The translations under genes and the position numbers were made by a program. From a virus, in IMG/VR virus record IMGVR_UViG_3300017719_000030, positions 1 to 42,797 of that record: a stretch of DNA of 42,797 nucleotides; one strand, 5' to 3'. The notes beneath the pieces are model-generated. The model was given only the letters and a program-made list of their open reading frames with translations. It ran no database searches and was not told the DNA's origin. Positions within the stretch are counted from its first letter, which is position 1. Every line of letters starts with the position of its first letter. Below, in pieces: positions 17,051-26,515 of the stretch.

Positions 17051-17871
17051 TGGCATTAGCAAATTACTTTTATAATCAAACAACTCGAAAGTATGTAGCC
17101 TTATTCGGCACGTACTTTAATCAGTTGACTGTTGAAAGGATTGACAACAATCAAGTCCTTCAGCAGCGTATGATTGTACCTATTTCCTATGCTCCTTATC
17201 AAAAGATTTTAGCAAGACTCGATCAAGCACCTGATTTAAATAAAACAAAATCAGCAATACAATTACCGCGCATGTCTTTTGAAATGACTAGCATGTCGTA
17301 TGATGCAGAACGAAAGATTGCTCCCACCACTAAGATACGTAAAAGCGTAGTCGATGATGCAACCGGCGGTCGTAAATTTACATATGCTGGTTCACCATAC
17401 AACCTCGAATTTTCGTTGTATATAATGTCTAAATATCAAGAAGATGCTACTAAGCTTCTTGAACAAATTATACCTTTCTTCAATCCAGATTTTACGAGTA
17501 CTGTTCGTCTTATTGAAGGTGTAGATCCTATAGATATTCCTTTGATACTCACAGGAGTAACAACTGAAGATATATACGAAGCAGGATTTGAAGAAAGACG
17601 AAGTATTTTATATACACTGAACTTCACGATGAAAGGATGGTTCTTTGGACCAGAACGTGAGAAAAAGATTATCAAGTTTATCGATGTACGATATGCTACA
17701 GATACACCGATCGACACACCATTTGAAGAATTCTATACACTTCAACCTGGTATGACAGCGAATAACGAACCAACAACTGATCAAGAACTAAGTATAGATT
17801 ATAGTTTGATTGATTTTGATGACAATTGGGCTTACGCCGAGGAGATTGCTAATACAGCACCTTCTGATTAA
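17050..17871 (+). CDS. 15: Tail sheath stabiliser/terminator gp15
   Basis: A 273-residue protein, almost the length of T4 gp15 (272). The start ALANYFYNQTTRKYVALFGT, RMIVPISYAPYQKIL and PRMSFEMTSMSYDAERK are typical of the family. gp15 forms a hexameric ring that caps the finished tail and docks it to the neck. It is coupled to gp14 by a one-base overlap. The next gene is not gp16, as in T4, but an inserted methyltransferase gene. Confidence 0.9.
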   Translation: MALANYFYNQTTRKYVALFGTYFNQLTVERIDNNQVLQQRMIVPISYAPYQKILARLDQAPDLNKTKSAIQLPRMSFEMTSMSYDAERKIAPTTKIRKSVVDDATGGRKFTYAGSPYNLEFSLYIMSKYQEDATKLLEQIIPFFNPDFTSTVRLIEGVDPIDIPLILTGVTTEDIYEAGFEERRSILYTLNFTMKGWFFGPEREKKIIKFIDVRYATDTPIDTPFEEFYTLQPGMTANNEPTTDQELSIDYSLIDFDDNWAYAEEIANTAPSD

Positions 17872-17888
17872 TAAAGGATGAATATATT

Positions 17889-18641
17889 ATGTTAAAAAAT
17901 AGAAAGAAAGCGTTAACACAAGTGATGAACACTGATGGTATAGTTCTTGAAATGGCCTCAACGTTTTATCAAGAGTTTTTCCGAACTCGAGATTACGAAA
18001 GACACTATCAAGTACAGCCCGGCGATATCGTGGTAGATATTGGTGCATGTATTGGAATGATGTCGGCTGGAGCATTAGACAGAGGTGCTTCTAAAGTATA
18101 CATGATCGAAGGTAATCGTAAGCTTCTACGAACTGCTATTGATAATGTTGCAGAACATATCATGAATGAGCCCACAACTAAAGTGTATCCTATTAATTGT
18201 ATTATGGGTGCTGCTAACGAAGGTGCTACTGGTGCCGGTGGTGTATTTACTACTCACGAAGATGATGTAGGATTTGATGAAATAGATCGAATGTCATTCC
18301 GCGAGTTTATACGTGATTATAGTATTGATCGTATTGATTATCTCAAAATAGATATCGAAGGAAACGAATACGATATTTTGAATGAAGAGAACTTAGAGTT
18401 CATAGATAAAAATGTTAAGCACATGGCGATTGAAATACACACTCAAGCGGGTGACAATACTCTAGAACGCTTTTTCCATTTTCGTGATACGTTTCTCAAG
18501 CATTTCAAAGATTCTCCTCGCCATACGTTACGTGGTGCAGGTGATGGGTACTTTATTAATAACACGATGTGGGATAATGCGACTGTTCGTAGCCTAGATT
18601 TACATTCATCGTACTTTATGCTATACATTACGAGAGAATAA
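17889..18641 (+). CDS. FkbM-family SAM-dependent methyltransferase
   Basis: A 250-residue, single-domain FkbM enzyme. Motif I is PGDIVVDIGACIGMMSAGAL (about residues 44-63), the acidic second strand is YMIEGNRKLL, and the family mark is IDYLKIDIEGNEYDIL (about 152-167), followed by an A-I-E-I-H strand. FkbM enzymes methylate hydroxyl groups of sugars or other acceptors. It starts 17 bases after gp15 and ends 2 bases before gp16, so it is transcribed late with packaging genes. It is distinct from the TPR-FkbM protein at 5718, which has a degenerate D-C-D-D in place of D-I-E-G. The target is unknown; a virion glycan or protein is possible. Confidence 0.85.
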   Translation: MLKNRKKALTQVMNTDGIVLEMASTFYQEFFRTRDYERHYQVQPGDIVVDIGACIGMMSAGALDRGASKVYMIEGNRKLLRTAIDNVAEHIMNEPTTKVYPINCIMGAANEGATGAGGVFTTHEDDVGFDEIDRMSFREFIRDYSIDRIDYLKIDIEGNEYDILNEENLEFIDKNVKHMAIEIHTQAGDNTLERFFHFRDTFLKHFKDSPRHTLRGAGDGYFINNTMWDNATVRSLDLHSSYFMLYITRE

Positions 18642-18643
18642 TT

Positions 18644-19093
18644 ATGAGTGGAGACAAGATATTAGAAAGCATGGGACTAGCACCGATCGAGAAAGATCAG
18701 GAGCTAAAGCCTGTAGAAGATATTACTGAGCAGCTTCCGGTTGTACAAGAAAGTAATCTTCCTGTTACTAGCGTAGCAAGTGAAAGAGCCGCAGAAGAAA
18801 ATCTTAAAGACATAGAGCTTGCTAAACGTAATATCGAAAACATTATTAATCTTGGTGATGACTCTGTAAAAGAAATGGTCGAGATTGCAAAGCAGTCAGA
18901 ATCACCTCGAGCTTTTGAAGTTGTCTCCACTCTCATGAAAACTTTACTAGACGCTAACAAAGATTATGTTGAGATGTCTACTAAAAAGCGCTATGCTAAA
19001 GAAGAAAAGCAAGCAGAAACCCAAGTTACAAATAATAATCTTATTGTATCAACGGCCGATTTACTTAAGATGATAAAGGGTGAAGATGACTAG
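18644..19093 (+). CDS. 16: Small terminase subunit gp16
   Basis: A 149-residue protein. The gp16 core is present: DIELAKRNIENIINLGDDSV, ESPRAFEVVSTLMKTLLDAN and a C-terminal LIVSTADLLKMIKGEDD, close to T4 gp16 (164 residues). It is an acidic helical protein, expected to form a ring that recognises DNA and stimulates gp17. The last 8 bases overlap the start of gp17 (ATGACTAG). Confidence 0.85.
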   Translation: MSGDKILESMGLAPIEKDQELKPVEDITEQLPVVQESNLPVTSVASERAAEENLKDIELAKRNIENIINLGDDSVKEMVEIAKQSESPRAFEVVSTLMKTLLDANKDYVEMSTKKRYAKEEKQAETQVTNNNLIVSTADLLKMIKGEDD

Positions 19094-20690
19094 TGGCTAT
19101 CTTGGTAATACTAATCTAAAGCGTATCGGTGAACAAATTGAATTTACTCCTGATAACCTAAAGGAGTACATGAAATGTATGAAAGATCCGGTCTACTTTG
19201 CTGAGACCTACATTAAGATTGTACACGTTGATAGAGGATTCGTTCCTCTTGACATGTATGATTATCAAAAAGAAATTACAGAAAAGATTACAAACAATCG
19301 TCGAGTAGCAGTATTAACAGCTCGGCAGGCCGGTAAGACAACTACGGCTGTTGCTGTAATTCTACATTATATCTTATTCAATGAGTACAAAACAACTGCG
19401 ATTCTTGCTAACAAAGGAGATGCTGCAAAAGAAGTACTTGATCGAGTTAAGATTGCATATGAAGCATTACCTAAATGGATGCAGCAAGGTGTTGAAGAGT
19501 GGAACAAGTATAGTATTGTTCTTGAGAATGGTTGTAAGATTTATGCAGGTACTACTTCTTCATCGGCTATTCGAGGTAAGTCAATATCATTCTTGTATCT
19601 TGATGAGGTTGCATTTATTGAGGGATACGATGAGTTCTTCGCTTCTGTATATCCTACAATCTCATCCGGTGAGAGTACAAAACTATTAATGACTTCCACA
19701 CCAAATGGTCTGAATCACTTTTGGAAAACATGCAAAGGTGCTGAAGAAGGAACGAATGGTTACGAGTTTGTTAAGGTCATGTGGAATGATGTACCTGGCC
19801 GAGATGAGAAATGGAGACAAGAAACTCTTGCCGCACTTGATTTTGACGAACAAAAGTTTGCTCAGGAATACTGTGGAGAATTCTTAGGAAGTTCTGGTAC
19901 ACTTATTGATGGAAGTAAGCTCAAACAACTTGCGTATTCGCGACCTTTAGCAGATTCAGAAGGTGTAACACAATATGCGAAACCAGAACCTGATCGTGTA
20001 TATGTAATGACTGTTGATGTATCTCGAGGCAAAGGACTTGACTACTCAACATTTAGCATTATTGATGTCACGAATATGCCTTATAGTCAAGTGTGTGTTT
20101 TCCGTGACAATATGGTGGGCCCAGTTGATTTTGCGTCTGTTATATATAGATTAGGATTAATGTATAACGAAGCGTCTGTTTTAATTGAAATTAACGATAT
20201 TGGTGAACAAGTTGCAGATGTTCTTTATATGGATTATGGCTATGAAAATCTTCTTTACACTGAAAATGCCGGGAGAAACGGAAAAAGAATCTCCAGTGGC
20301 TTTGGTAAAAAAGTAGACAATGGGATACGAACAACAAAGAGTGTTAAAAGCATCGGTTGTTCAATATTAAAAATGTTGGTCGAACAGAATCAACTTATAG
20401 TACAAGACTATAACACAATACAAGAGTTATCTCGTTTTTCGAAAAAGGGATCTTCATACGAGGCCGAATCTGGCGCTCATGATGATTTAGTAATGAACTT
20501 AGTAATCTTTTCTTGGCTAACTGATCAAGAGTTTTTTAAAGAGGTTACAGACATAAATACTATGATGAAACTGAGAGAAAAAACCGAAGAGCAAATCGAA
20601 CAAGATTTACTACCTTTCGGTTTCATTGACGTTGGTGATATTGATGATGGTGACGAACAACTACTAGCCCGAGAAGCATGGAAAATATAA
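19086..20690 (+). CDS. 17: Large terminase subunit gp17 (ATPase-nuclease)
   Basis: A 534-residue packaging motor. The ATPase has Walker A ARQAGKTT (about residue 80), Walker B FLYLDE (about 170) and a coupling motif TSTPNG (about 205). The RNase H-like nuclease carries VDVSRGKGLDYS, EINDIG and the last Asp pair in GAHDDL. T4 gp17 has 610 residues; the difference is mostly at the ends. ATG 19086 was chosen because aaaggg lies 5-6 bases upstream; a GTG at 19080 lies inside that site. The start overlaps the gp16 stop. Confidence 0.95.
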   Translation: MTSGYLGNTNLKRIGEQIEFTPDNLKEYMKCMKDPVYFAETYIKIVHVDRGFVPLDMYDYQKEITEKITNNRRVAVLTARQAGKTTTAVAVILHYILFNEYKTTAILANKGDAAKEVLDRVKIAYEALPKWMQQGVEEWNKYSIVLENGCKIYAGTTSSSAIRGKSISFLYLDEVAFIEGYDEFFASVYPTISSGESTKLLMTSTPNGLNHFWKTCKGAEEGTNGYEFVKVMWNDVPGRDEKWRQETLAALDFDEQKFAQEYCGEFLGSSGTLIDGSKLKQLAYSRPLADSEGVTQYAKPEPDRVYVMTVDVSRGKGLDYSTFSIIDVTNMPYSQVCVFRDNMVGPVDFASVIYRLGLMYNEASVLIEINDIGEQVADVLYMDYGYENLLYTENAGRNGKRISSGFGKKVDNGIRTTKSVKSIGCSILKMLVEQNQLIVQDYNTIQELSRFSKKGSSYEAESGAHDDLVMNLVIFSWLTDQEFFKEVTDINTMMKLREKTEEQIEQDLLPFGFIDVGDIDDGDEQLLAREAWKI

Positions 20691-20702
20691 ATCCTTAGTT
20701 TT

Positions 20703-20710
20703 TATAAATA
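20703..20710 (+). promoter_or_regulatory. T4-type late promoter (TATAAATA)
   Basis: Exact TATAAATA 61 bases before the sheath gene, in the 81-base gap after gp17. Confidence 0.75.
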
Positions 20711-20771
20711 GAAAATAGTGATAACTAAATTAAAACTAGGTCTAATTAGATAATATTTAAAGGAGAATAAT

Positions 20772-22817
20772 ATGGCTTTTTCCGTAAGTCCTTCCGTAAT
20801 CGTTCGAGAAGTGGACGCGTCAACCACGGTACCGGCCATCGCAACAGCCCCTGCAGCGATCGCAGGCGTTTTTAGATGGGGTCCTGTTGGAGAAGCTGTT
20901 CTGGTTTCTTCAGAAAGCGAACTAGCTGGTAGATTCGGTGAACCAAACAACGACAACTACGAAACATTTTTTACCGCATCCGATTACCTTTCATATGCGA
21001 ATGCTTTATTTGTTGCTCGTCTAGATAATGGATCCACTAGAGCAGAAGCACCGACAGAGGAAATACTGTTAACTGCAGATACTGCTTATCTGACTGCAAA
21101 CTCATCTAACGGTGTTGTTGAAGGCGTAACCCCAGGCACTGAAGGTACACTTGATGTTGCAAACTCTACACTCGGTGTATTCGAAGGTCTCTATCCTGGC
21201 GCATTGGGTAACGCACTCGATGTTCAATATGTAGATTCCACTGCTTTCGCAGCAGACTTACTTGATGTAGGTGGTATTCCTGCAACATTCATTGCTGGTG
21301 ATGCAGAAGAGCTTGAAATCGAAAATGCAATTGAGTTTGCATCTTCATCGTTTAGATTCCAAATTCCAGCGTTTGTTGGTGGTGAGACTAATGACGCACT
21401 CGATCCTCTGGTAGCAGGTGACTTGCTTACCGTCGGTAATGACAGTGTAGGATTCCAAGAAATTCCAGTTGTTTCGATTAGTCATACAGTTCAATCAACT
21501 AACGGAACAGTATTGGAAGGTGACTCTGCAGCAAACAGTTCTATCGCGGTAGCTCGTGAATACTCAGTCAGTCTAGGTTCTCAATTTACACTTACTTCAG
21601 GCGCTCTGGATGAGATGAAGCTTGGAAGGAAGTATAAAAATGCTGGAATGTTTGGAACGACACCTCAAGCCGGTAACTATCACGTAGCAGTTATTGATAG
21701 AACAGGTGAAGTTTCAGGTGAAGTCGGTGGTGTGATCGAAATGTATACCGATCTTTCGACATCGGCATCTAGCACACGTGCAGATGGTTCAACAAACTAT
21801 ATTGTAAATGTAATTGAAAACGAATCCGGTTGGGTACGAGTTGCTGATACAAGGAATCTTACAACTAACGGTGTAGGTCAGAATAATACTGAAGTTCTAG
21901 CAGGTGGTGCTGATGGTACTACTGAAGGTGCAACAACCCTTCAAGCAGTTGCAGAAGGTTACGATATCTTTGCAAATGCAAACGAGATTGACGTATCATT
22001 TATCCTGCAAGGTAAGGGTGATGCTGGAGCTACACGAGCTAACTACATAATTAGTAATGTAGTCGATAAGCGAAAAGATGCTATACTATTCGTATCTCCA
22101 TCTTATGAAGCTTCAGTAGCAGAAAACAGAACAAACGGTAAGTTGAACAAGACTATCGGTTACCGTAATGCTCTACAAAACAGTTCTTACTGGTTCATGG
22201 ATAGTGGATACAAGTATCGATATGACAAGTACAATGATGTTTACCGCTGGACACCACTCAATGGTGACATGGCAGGTCTAGCATCACGAGTACAACCTTT
22301 TGAGTCACCAGCAGGTTTCCGTAAAGGTGTTATTAAGAATGTTGTTAAGCTCGCGTTTAATCCTAATAAAGCACAACGTGATCAGCTTTACAGCAGTGAC
22401 ATTAACCCAGTAATGAGTCAAGTGGGACAAGGTATTGTTCTCTTTGGTGATAAAACTGGTCTCGGCTTACAGAGTGCATTCGATCGACTTAACGTTCGAC
22501 GCTTATTCATCTCTGTTGAAAAAGCAATTGCTAATGCTGCTCAATCATTCTTGTTCGAACTCAACGATGAATTTTCTCAAACTCAATTTAAGAATATTGT
22601 AGAACCTTTCTTAAGAGAAATCCAAGGACGTAGAGGAATCATTGACTTCCGTGTTATTTCGGACTCTACGGTTAATACTCCTGCGGTAGTTGATCAAGGT
22701 AAATTTAAGGCTAACATCTTTATCAAGCCTGCTCGGTCAATTAACGTGATTGAATTGACGTTTGTTGCAACTAGAACAGGCATCGAGTTTGAAGAAATTG
22801 TTGGTTCAATTTCATAA
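20772..22817 (+). CDS. 18: Contractile tail sheath protein gp18
   Basis: A 681-residue protein (T4 gp18 is 659). The start SVSPSVIVREVDASTTVPAI, then AIAGVFRWGPVGE and, at the C-terminus, NVRRLFISVEKAIANAAQSF and ARSINVIELTFVATRTG are hallmark sheath segments; the C-terminal strand forms the interlocking mesh. It has its own late promoter and a strong ribosome site (aaaggagaataat), as expected for a protein needed in about 140 copies. Confidence 0.95.
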   Translation: MAFSVSPSVIVREVDASTTVPAIATAPAAIAGVFRWGPVGEAVLVSSESELAGRFGEPNNDNYETFFTASDYLSYANALFVARLDNGSTRAEAPTEEILLTADTAYLTANSSNGVVEGVTPGTEGTLDVANSTLGVFEGLYPGALGNALDVQYVDSTAFAADLLDVGGIPATFIAGDAEELEIENAIEFASSSFRFQIPAFVGGETNDALDPLVAGDLLTVGNDSVGFQEIPVVSISHTVQSTNGTVLEGDSAANSSIAVAREYSVSLGSQFTLTSGALDEMKLGRKYKNAGMFGTTPQAGNYHVAVIDRTGEVSGEVGGVIEMYTDLSTSASSTRADGSTNYIVNVIENESGWVRVADTRNLTTNGVGQNNTEVLAGGADGTTEGATTLQAVAEGYDIFANANEIDVSFILQGKGDAGATRANYIISNVVDKRKDAILFVSPSYEASVAENRTNGKLNKTIGYRNALQNSSYWFMDSGYKYRYDKYNDVYRWTPLNGDMAGLASRVQPFESPAGFRKGVIKNVVKLAFNPNKAQRDQLYSSDINPVMSQVGQGIVLFGDKTGLGLQSAFDRLNVRRLFISVEKAIANAAQSFLFELNDEFSQTQFKNIVEPFLREIQGRRGIIDFRVISDSTVNTPAVVDQGKFKANIFIKPARSINVIELTFVATRTGIEFEEIVGSIS

Positions 22818-22845
22818 TAAATAAAATTAAAAGGAGAACAAGAGA

Positions 22846-23379
22846 ATGGCATTTAATATTAACGAGTTCAAATCCCAGTTAACTGGTGGTGGCGCTCGTC
22901 CAACTCTCTTCCAGGTTCAAATTCTAAATCCTGTTGATCCAGCTGCTGACTTTAAAGTACCTTTCATGGCTAAAGCGGCTGGTATCCCAGCATCGAATCT
23001 GGGTTCTTTCACTGCACCTTATTTTGGCCGACAAGTTAAGTACGCAGGTGATCGAACATTTGAAGATTGGACAGTAACAATCATCAACGACGAAGACTTT
23101 TTGGTTCGTAACGCTATGGAAGCTTGGAGTAATGCAATCAATAGTCATGATGGCAATACACGAGCTCTTCCTAATGATTACAAATCAAATGGTATCATTA
23201 CACAATACAGTAAAGACGGAGATCCTATTCGTACATATGTATTCGAAGGTATGTATCCTGTTACTATTAGCGAAATTGCTATGGGTTGGGACACCGTCGA
23301 TACAATTGAAGAATTTCAGGTAACTTTCCAATATGACTTCTGGAGAGTCGAGGGAAGTACTGGCGTTCCAACTACATAA
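22846..23379 (+). CDS. 19: Tail tube protein gp19
   Basis: A 177-residue protein (T4 gp19 is 163). The start MAFNINEFKSQLTGGGARPT, PAATGIP-like AAGIPASNLG, PYFGRQVKYAGDRTFEDWTV and the end FQVTFQYDFWRV are the conserved tube signature. It is preceded by aaaaggagaaca. A near-consensus late element AATAAATA (22816-22823, one mismatch) lies 22 bases upstream and may give it separate transcription. Confidence 0.95.
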   Translation: MAFNINEFKSQLTGGGARPTLFQVQILNPVDPAADFKVPFMAKAAGIPASNLGSFTAPYFGRQVKYAGDRTFEDWTVTIINDEDFLVRNAMEAWSNAINSHDGNTRALPNDYKSNGIITQYSKDGDPIRTYVFEGMYPVTISEIAMGWDTVDTIEEFQVTFQYDFWRVEGSTGVPTT

Positions 23380-23399
23380 TTTTTGAAGGATTTTAAATA

Positions 23400-24923
23400 A
23401 TGAAGATCTTTGGTTTTGAGGTCAAGAGGCCAGAAGACGAAGAACAGGCAACCCCTGTATCGTTCGCTGCGCCTCAGAATGATGACGGCGCGATTACCGT
23501 TAGTGGTAACGCGCTTGGTGGTTTCTATAATACGATACTAGATATGGAAGGCTCAGCTAAGTCTGAGTCTGAACTAATTACTAAGTATCGAGCTATGGCT
23601 CAACAACCGGAAATAACACAAGCAATTGATGATATTGTAAACGAAGCGATTAGTATTGATACAGATGATTCAGTAGTTGAGATCTCCTTGGGAGAAACTG
23701 ATCTACCTGATAAAGTAAAAGAATCAATCACAGAAGAGTTTAGTAATATATTAGGTTTGTTTGACTTTTCTAATAATGCTTATGATATGTTTCATAAGTT
23801 TTATGTTGACGGAAGACTAAATTATCATATCATTATTGATGACGAAAACCTTAAGAAAGGTGTCATTGAATTAAGATATGTAGATCCTCGGAAGCTAAAA
23901 TTAATCCGAGAAGTTGATAACAAAGGAAAGGATAAGTGGTCAGGCGCTCCTACTAAGAAAATCAAAAATGAATATTACATGTATTCAGATACTGGTTTCT
24001 CAGGTGCAACAACTACTTCAGGCTCAGCAAGTGGATTTAAGATATCTAAGGATAGTGTAGCTCGAGTAACATCAGGCTTAATGAATGAAAACAATAGCTT
24101 AGTATTATCCCACATCCATCCTGCAATTAAGCCTCTTAACCAACTACGTATGTTGGAAGATGCTACAGTTATCTACACTTTGACAAGGGCTCCAGAGCGT
24201 CGAATATTCTATATCGATGTTGGTAACTTGCCAAAGAATAAGGCAGAGCAATATCTACGTGATATGATGACTCGCCATAAGAATAAGTTACAGTACAATG
24301 CATCAACTGGTGAGATTAGCGATTCTCGTAAGATGATGACAATGACTGAAGATTTCTGGTTCCCACGTCGTGGTGGTGAACGTAGTACAGAAGTTGATAC
24401 TCTTGCCGGTGGTAGTGCACAGGGCTTGAGCACAGACGAAAATTTACAGTACTTTCAACGCAAACTTTATAAAGCGTTGAAGGTACCTATTGGTCGTTTA
24501 GAGCCAGAGACAATGGCTACCTTTGGTAGAGTGTCTGAAATTACTCGAGACGAACTTAAGTTTGCTAAGTTTATTACAAGGGTACGATCACGTTTCTCTT
24601 GGTTATTTAATATTGTATTAGAGAAACAGCTGATCTTAAAAGGGATCCTAACTCCAGAAGAGTTTGAAAATATTCGTAACGATATTCGATATGATTTCAT
24701 TCAGGATAATTACTTTACTGAATTAAAAGAAGCTGAAATCTTACGAGAGCGTTTAAATACTTTGAGAGAGCTTGAAGATCAGGTTGGTGTATATTATTCA
24801 AGACAATGGGTTGTACAGAACGTCTTGAAAATGAACGAAGAAGAGTATAAGGAAGTACAGGATCAGATCGCCTCAGAGAAAGAAGAAGGTGGCGATGAAG
24901 ACGATGATGTCGACTTTAGCTAA
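23400..24923 (+). CDS. 20: Portal protein gp20
   Basis: A 507-residue protein (T4 gp20 is 524). Typical segments are YRAMAQQPEITQAIDDIVNE, YVDGRLNYHIIID, RYVDPRKLKLIRE, the YTLTRAPERRIFYIDVGNLP block used in marker-gene surveys and WFPRRGGERSTEVDTL. It forms the dodecameric ring at the unique vertex through which DNA is packed and ejected. The C-terminus is a Glu/Asp-rich tail. Confidence 0.95.
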   Translation: MKIFGFEVKRPEDEEQATPVSFAAPQNDDGAITVSGNALGGFYNTILDMEGSAKSESELITKYRAMAQQPEITQAIDDIVNEAISIDTDDSVVEISLGETDLPDKVKESITEEFSNILGLFDFSNNAYDMFHKFYVDGRLNYHIIIDDENLKKGVIELRYVDPRKLKLIREVDNKGKDKWSGAPTKKIKNEYYMYSDTGFSGATTTSGSASGFKISKDSVARVTSGLMNENNSLVLSHIHPAIKPLNQLRMLEDATVIYTLTRAPERRIFYIDVGNLPKNKAEQYLRDMMTRHKNKLQYNASTGEISDSRKMMTMTEDFWFPRRGGERSTEVDTLAGGSAQGLSTDENLQYFQRKLYKALKVPIGRLEPETMATFGRVSEITRDELKFAKFITRVRSRFSWLFNIVLEKQLILKGILTPEEFENIRNDIRYDFIQDNYFTELKEAEILRERLNTLRELEDQVGVYYSRQWVVQNVLKMNEEEYKEVQDQIASEKEEGGDEDDDVDFS

Positions 24924-24943
24924 AATACACAAAAAATTTATTA

Positions 24944-24951
24944 TATAAATA
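24944..24951 (+). promoter_or_regulatory. T4-type late promoter (TATAAATA)
   Basis: Exact TATAAATA in the gap after gp20, 37 bases before the ATG of the gene at 24989. Confidence 0.75.
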
Positions 24952-24988
24952 ATGAATAGTAATTAAAAAAATTAAATAGGACTTAACA

Positions 24989-25753
24989 ATGAAAAAACTT
25001 AAAGACATTCTTTCGGAGGTTGCTCAACCAAAGTCTGCGGAAGAAAAGAGATTCAAAGATCAACATACGATCGAATTGATTAAGCATCCTGTTGCACTCG
25101 ATTCTCAATTTACCGGTGAGATTGAAGGTCTTGAAAGTAAAGCTCGACCTGCCGATCAAACTGACGGAAAAGATGCTGATGCATATGACCAGGCTTATGC
25201 TGTTAAAGACAAGCCATTCAAAATGCCTAGGAATATCGATGAGAGCCGGATGCGTTTTTCTGATTTACTAGAGCGAGTTATGGTCAACGAGTCAGATATG
25301 GAAATGATATCTGAAGATCCTTCTCGTGAAGTTCCTATGATGCAACGTCAACTTGAGTTTATCTGTTATGCTGCTGAAGAGATTCAACAGTATCTTTCTC
25401 AAGAAGGTATTGATCCAGAAGAATGGTATCAAAACAAATTAGCAAACGCTTTTTCATATATGAAATCACTGCATGCTTATGCAGAAGGCGAGAAGCGAGT
25501 TAACACGGTTGCTGCAGCTTATCAATACGAAGAGACAGAACAAGATAATACTCTTGAAGAAGCAAACTTTAAGCCAGGTAACATGAAACTTAAAGATGGT
25601 TCTTCTGTTAAACTCTCGATGGACGACGCTAAAGCAATTGCAGCAGTTATGAAAACTTTGAATCCTAAAAATCGTAAGGAAATGGAAGAGCGGTTAATGA
25701 AGGATAAGAAAGGATTTCAGGAAATTGTAGCTTTTGCTAAAACGGTAGGTTAA
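24989..25753 (+). CDS. Putative prohead core protein in the gp67/gp68 position
   Basis: A 254-residue, charged, mainly helical protein. It lies between portal and protease genes, where T4 has gp67 and gp68 (prohead core). Recognisable parts are the start MKKLKDILSE, a LLERVM segment near 90 and a block FICYAAEEIQQYLSQEGIDP followed by EEWYQNKLANAFSYMK that recurs in marine T4-like phages. No sequence resemblance to T4 gp67/68 is evident, and it is larger than either. Position and composition favour an internal core or co-packaged protein; the role is inferred. Confidence 0.75.
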   Translation: MKKLKDILSEVAQPKSAEEKRFKDQHTIELIKHPVALDSQFTGEIEGLESKARPADQTDGKDADAYDQAYAVKDKPFKMPRNIDESRMRFSDLLERVMVNESDMEMISEDPSREVPMMQRQLEFICYAAEEIQQYLSQEGIDPEEWYQNKLANAFSYMKSLHAYAEGEKRVNTVAAAYQYEETEQDNTLEEANFKPGNMKLKDGSSVKLSMDDAKAIAAVMKTLNPKNRKEMEERLMKDKKGFQEIVAFAKTVG

Positions 25754-25765
25754 GAGGATACAAAC

Positions 25766-26452
25766 ATGGCACAACTAATTACTGAAATTAACGAAACTTG
25801 CGAAGTTATTACTGAAGCAAAAGCTGACGGTAAAGGTAAAAACTACTTTATCGAAGGTATCTTTATGCAAGGTGATGTTAAGAATCGCAATGGACGTATT
25901 TACCCAGCAGATACTCTTGAAAACGAAATGAATCGTTATCAGAAAGAATTCATTGATCCAAAGCGAGCTTTAGGCGAGCTTGGTCATCCTGACGGTCCTA
26001 CTATTAATGGAGATCGAGTATCTCACCTTATCACTAGCATGAATCGCGAAGGCGCTGATTTCTATGGCAAGGCTAAGATCCTATCTACTCCAATGGGAGA
26101 GATTGTTAAGTCTTTATTGGATGAAGGTGTTAAGATTGGCGTATCAACTCGTGGACTTGGTTCCGTTAAAGAGAAAAATGGAGTCATGGAAGTTCAAAAG
26201 GATTTCCACTTGTCGACTGTTGACATTGTAACTGATCCATCAGCACCCAATGCATTTGTTAATGGCATCATGGAGAACAGAGAATATTATTACGACATTG
26301 CTTCTAATTCATGGAGACCACAACAGGTTGAAGAAATTATTGAGCAGGTTGTTCAAGAGGTTGAGAAAACGGTCAATCGTGTAGTAAGAACTATTGACGA
26401 AGAAACGGCAGCTAGGATGTTCCAATCGTTCGTTCGATCATTGAGAAGCTAA
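25766..26452 (+). CDS. 21: Prohead maturation protease gp21
   Basis: A 228-residue protein (T4 gp21 is 212). Peptidase S77 features: RNGRIYP near 41, GELGHPDGP with the catalytic His (74), GVSTRGLGS with the nucleophile Ser (127) and STVDIVTDPSAPNAF. It cleaves scaffold and capsid proteins at (L/I)-x-E sites during head maturation. It starts 12 bases after the core gene and is followed by gp22. Confidence 0.95.
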   Translation: MAQLITEINETCEVITEAKADGKGKNYFIEGIFMQGDVKNRNGRIYPADTLENEMNRYQKEFIDPKRALGELGHPDGPTINGDRVSHLITSMNREGADFYGKAKILSTPMGEIVKSLLDEGVKIGVSTRGLGSVKEKNGVMEVQKDFHLSTVDIVTDPSAPNAFVNGIMENREYYYDIASNSWRPQQVEEIIEQVVQEVEKTVNRVVRTIDEETAARMFQSFVRSLRS

Positions 26453-26456
26453 AGTT

Positions 26457-26464
26457 TATAAATA
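26457..26464 (+). promoter_or_regulatory. T4-type late promoter (TATAAATA)
   Basis: Exact TATAAATA starting 4 bases after the gp21 stop and ending 51 bases before the gp22 start. Confidence 0.75.
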
Positions 26465-26515
26465 AATTACAAACAAAAGATTTGTATTACTAATTAAATC
26501 TAAAGGAGAATAATT

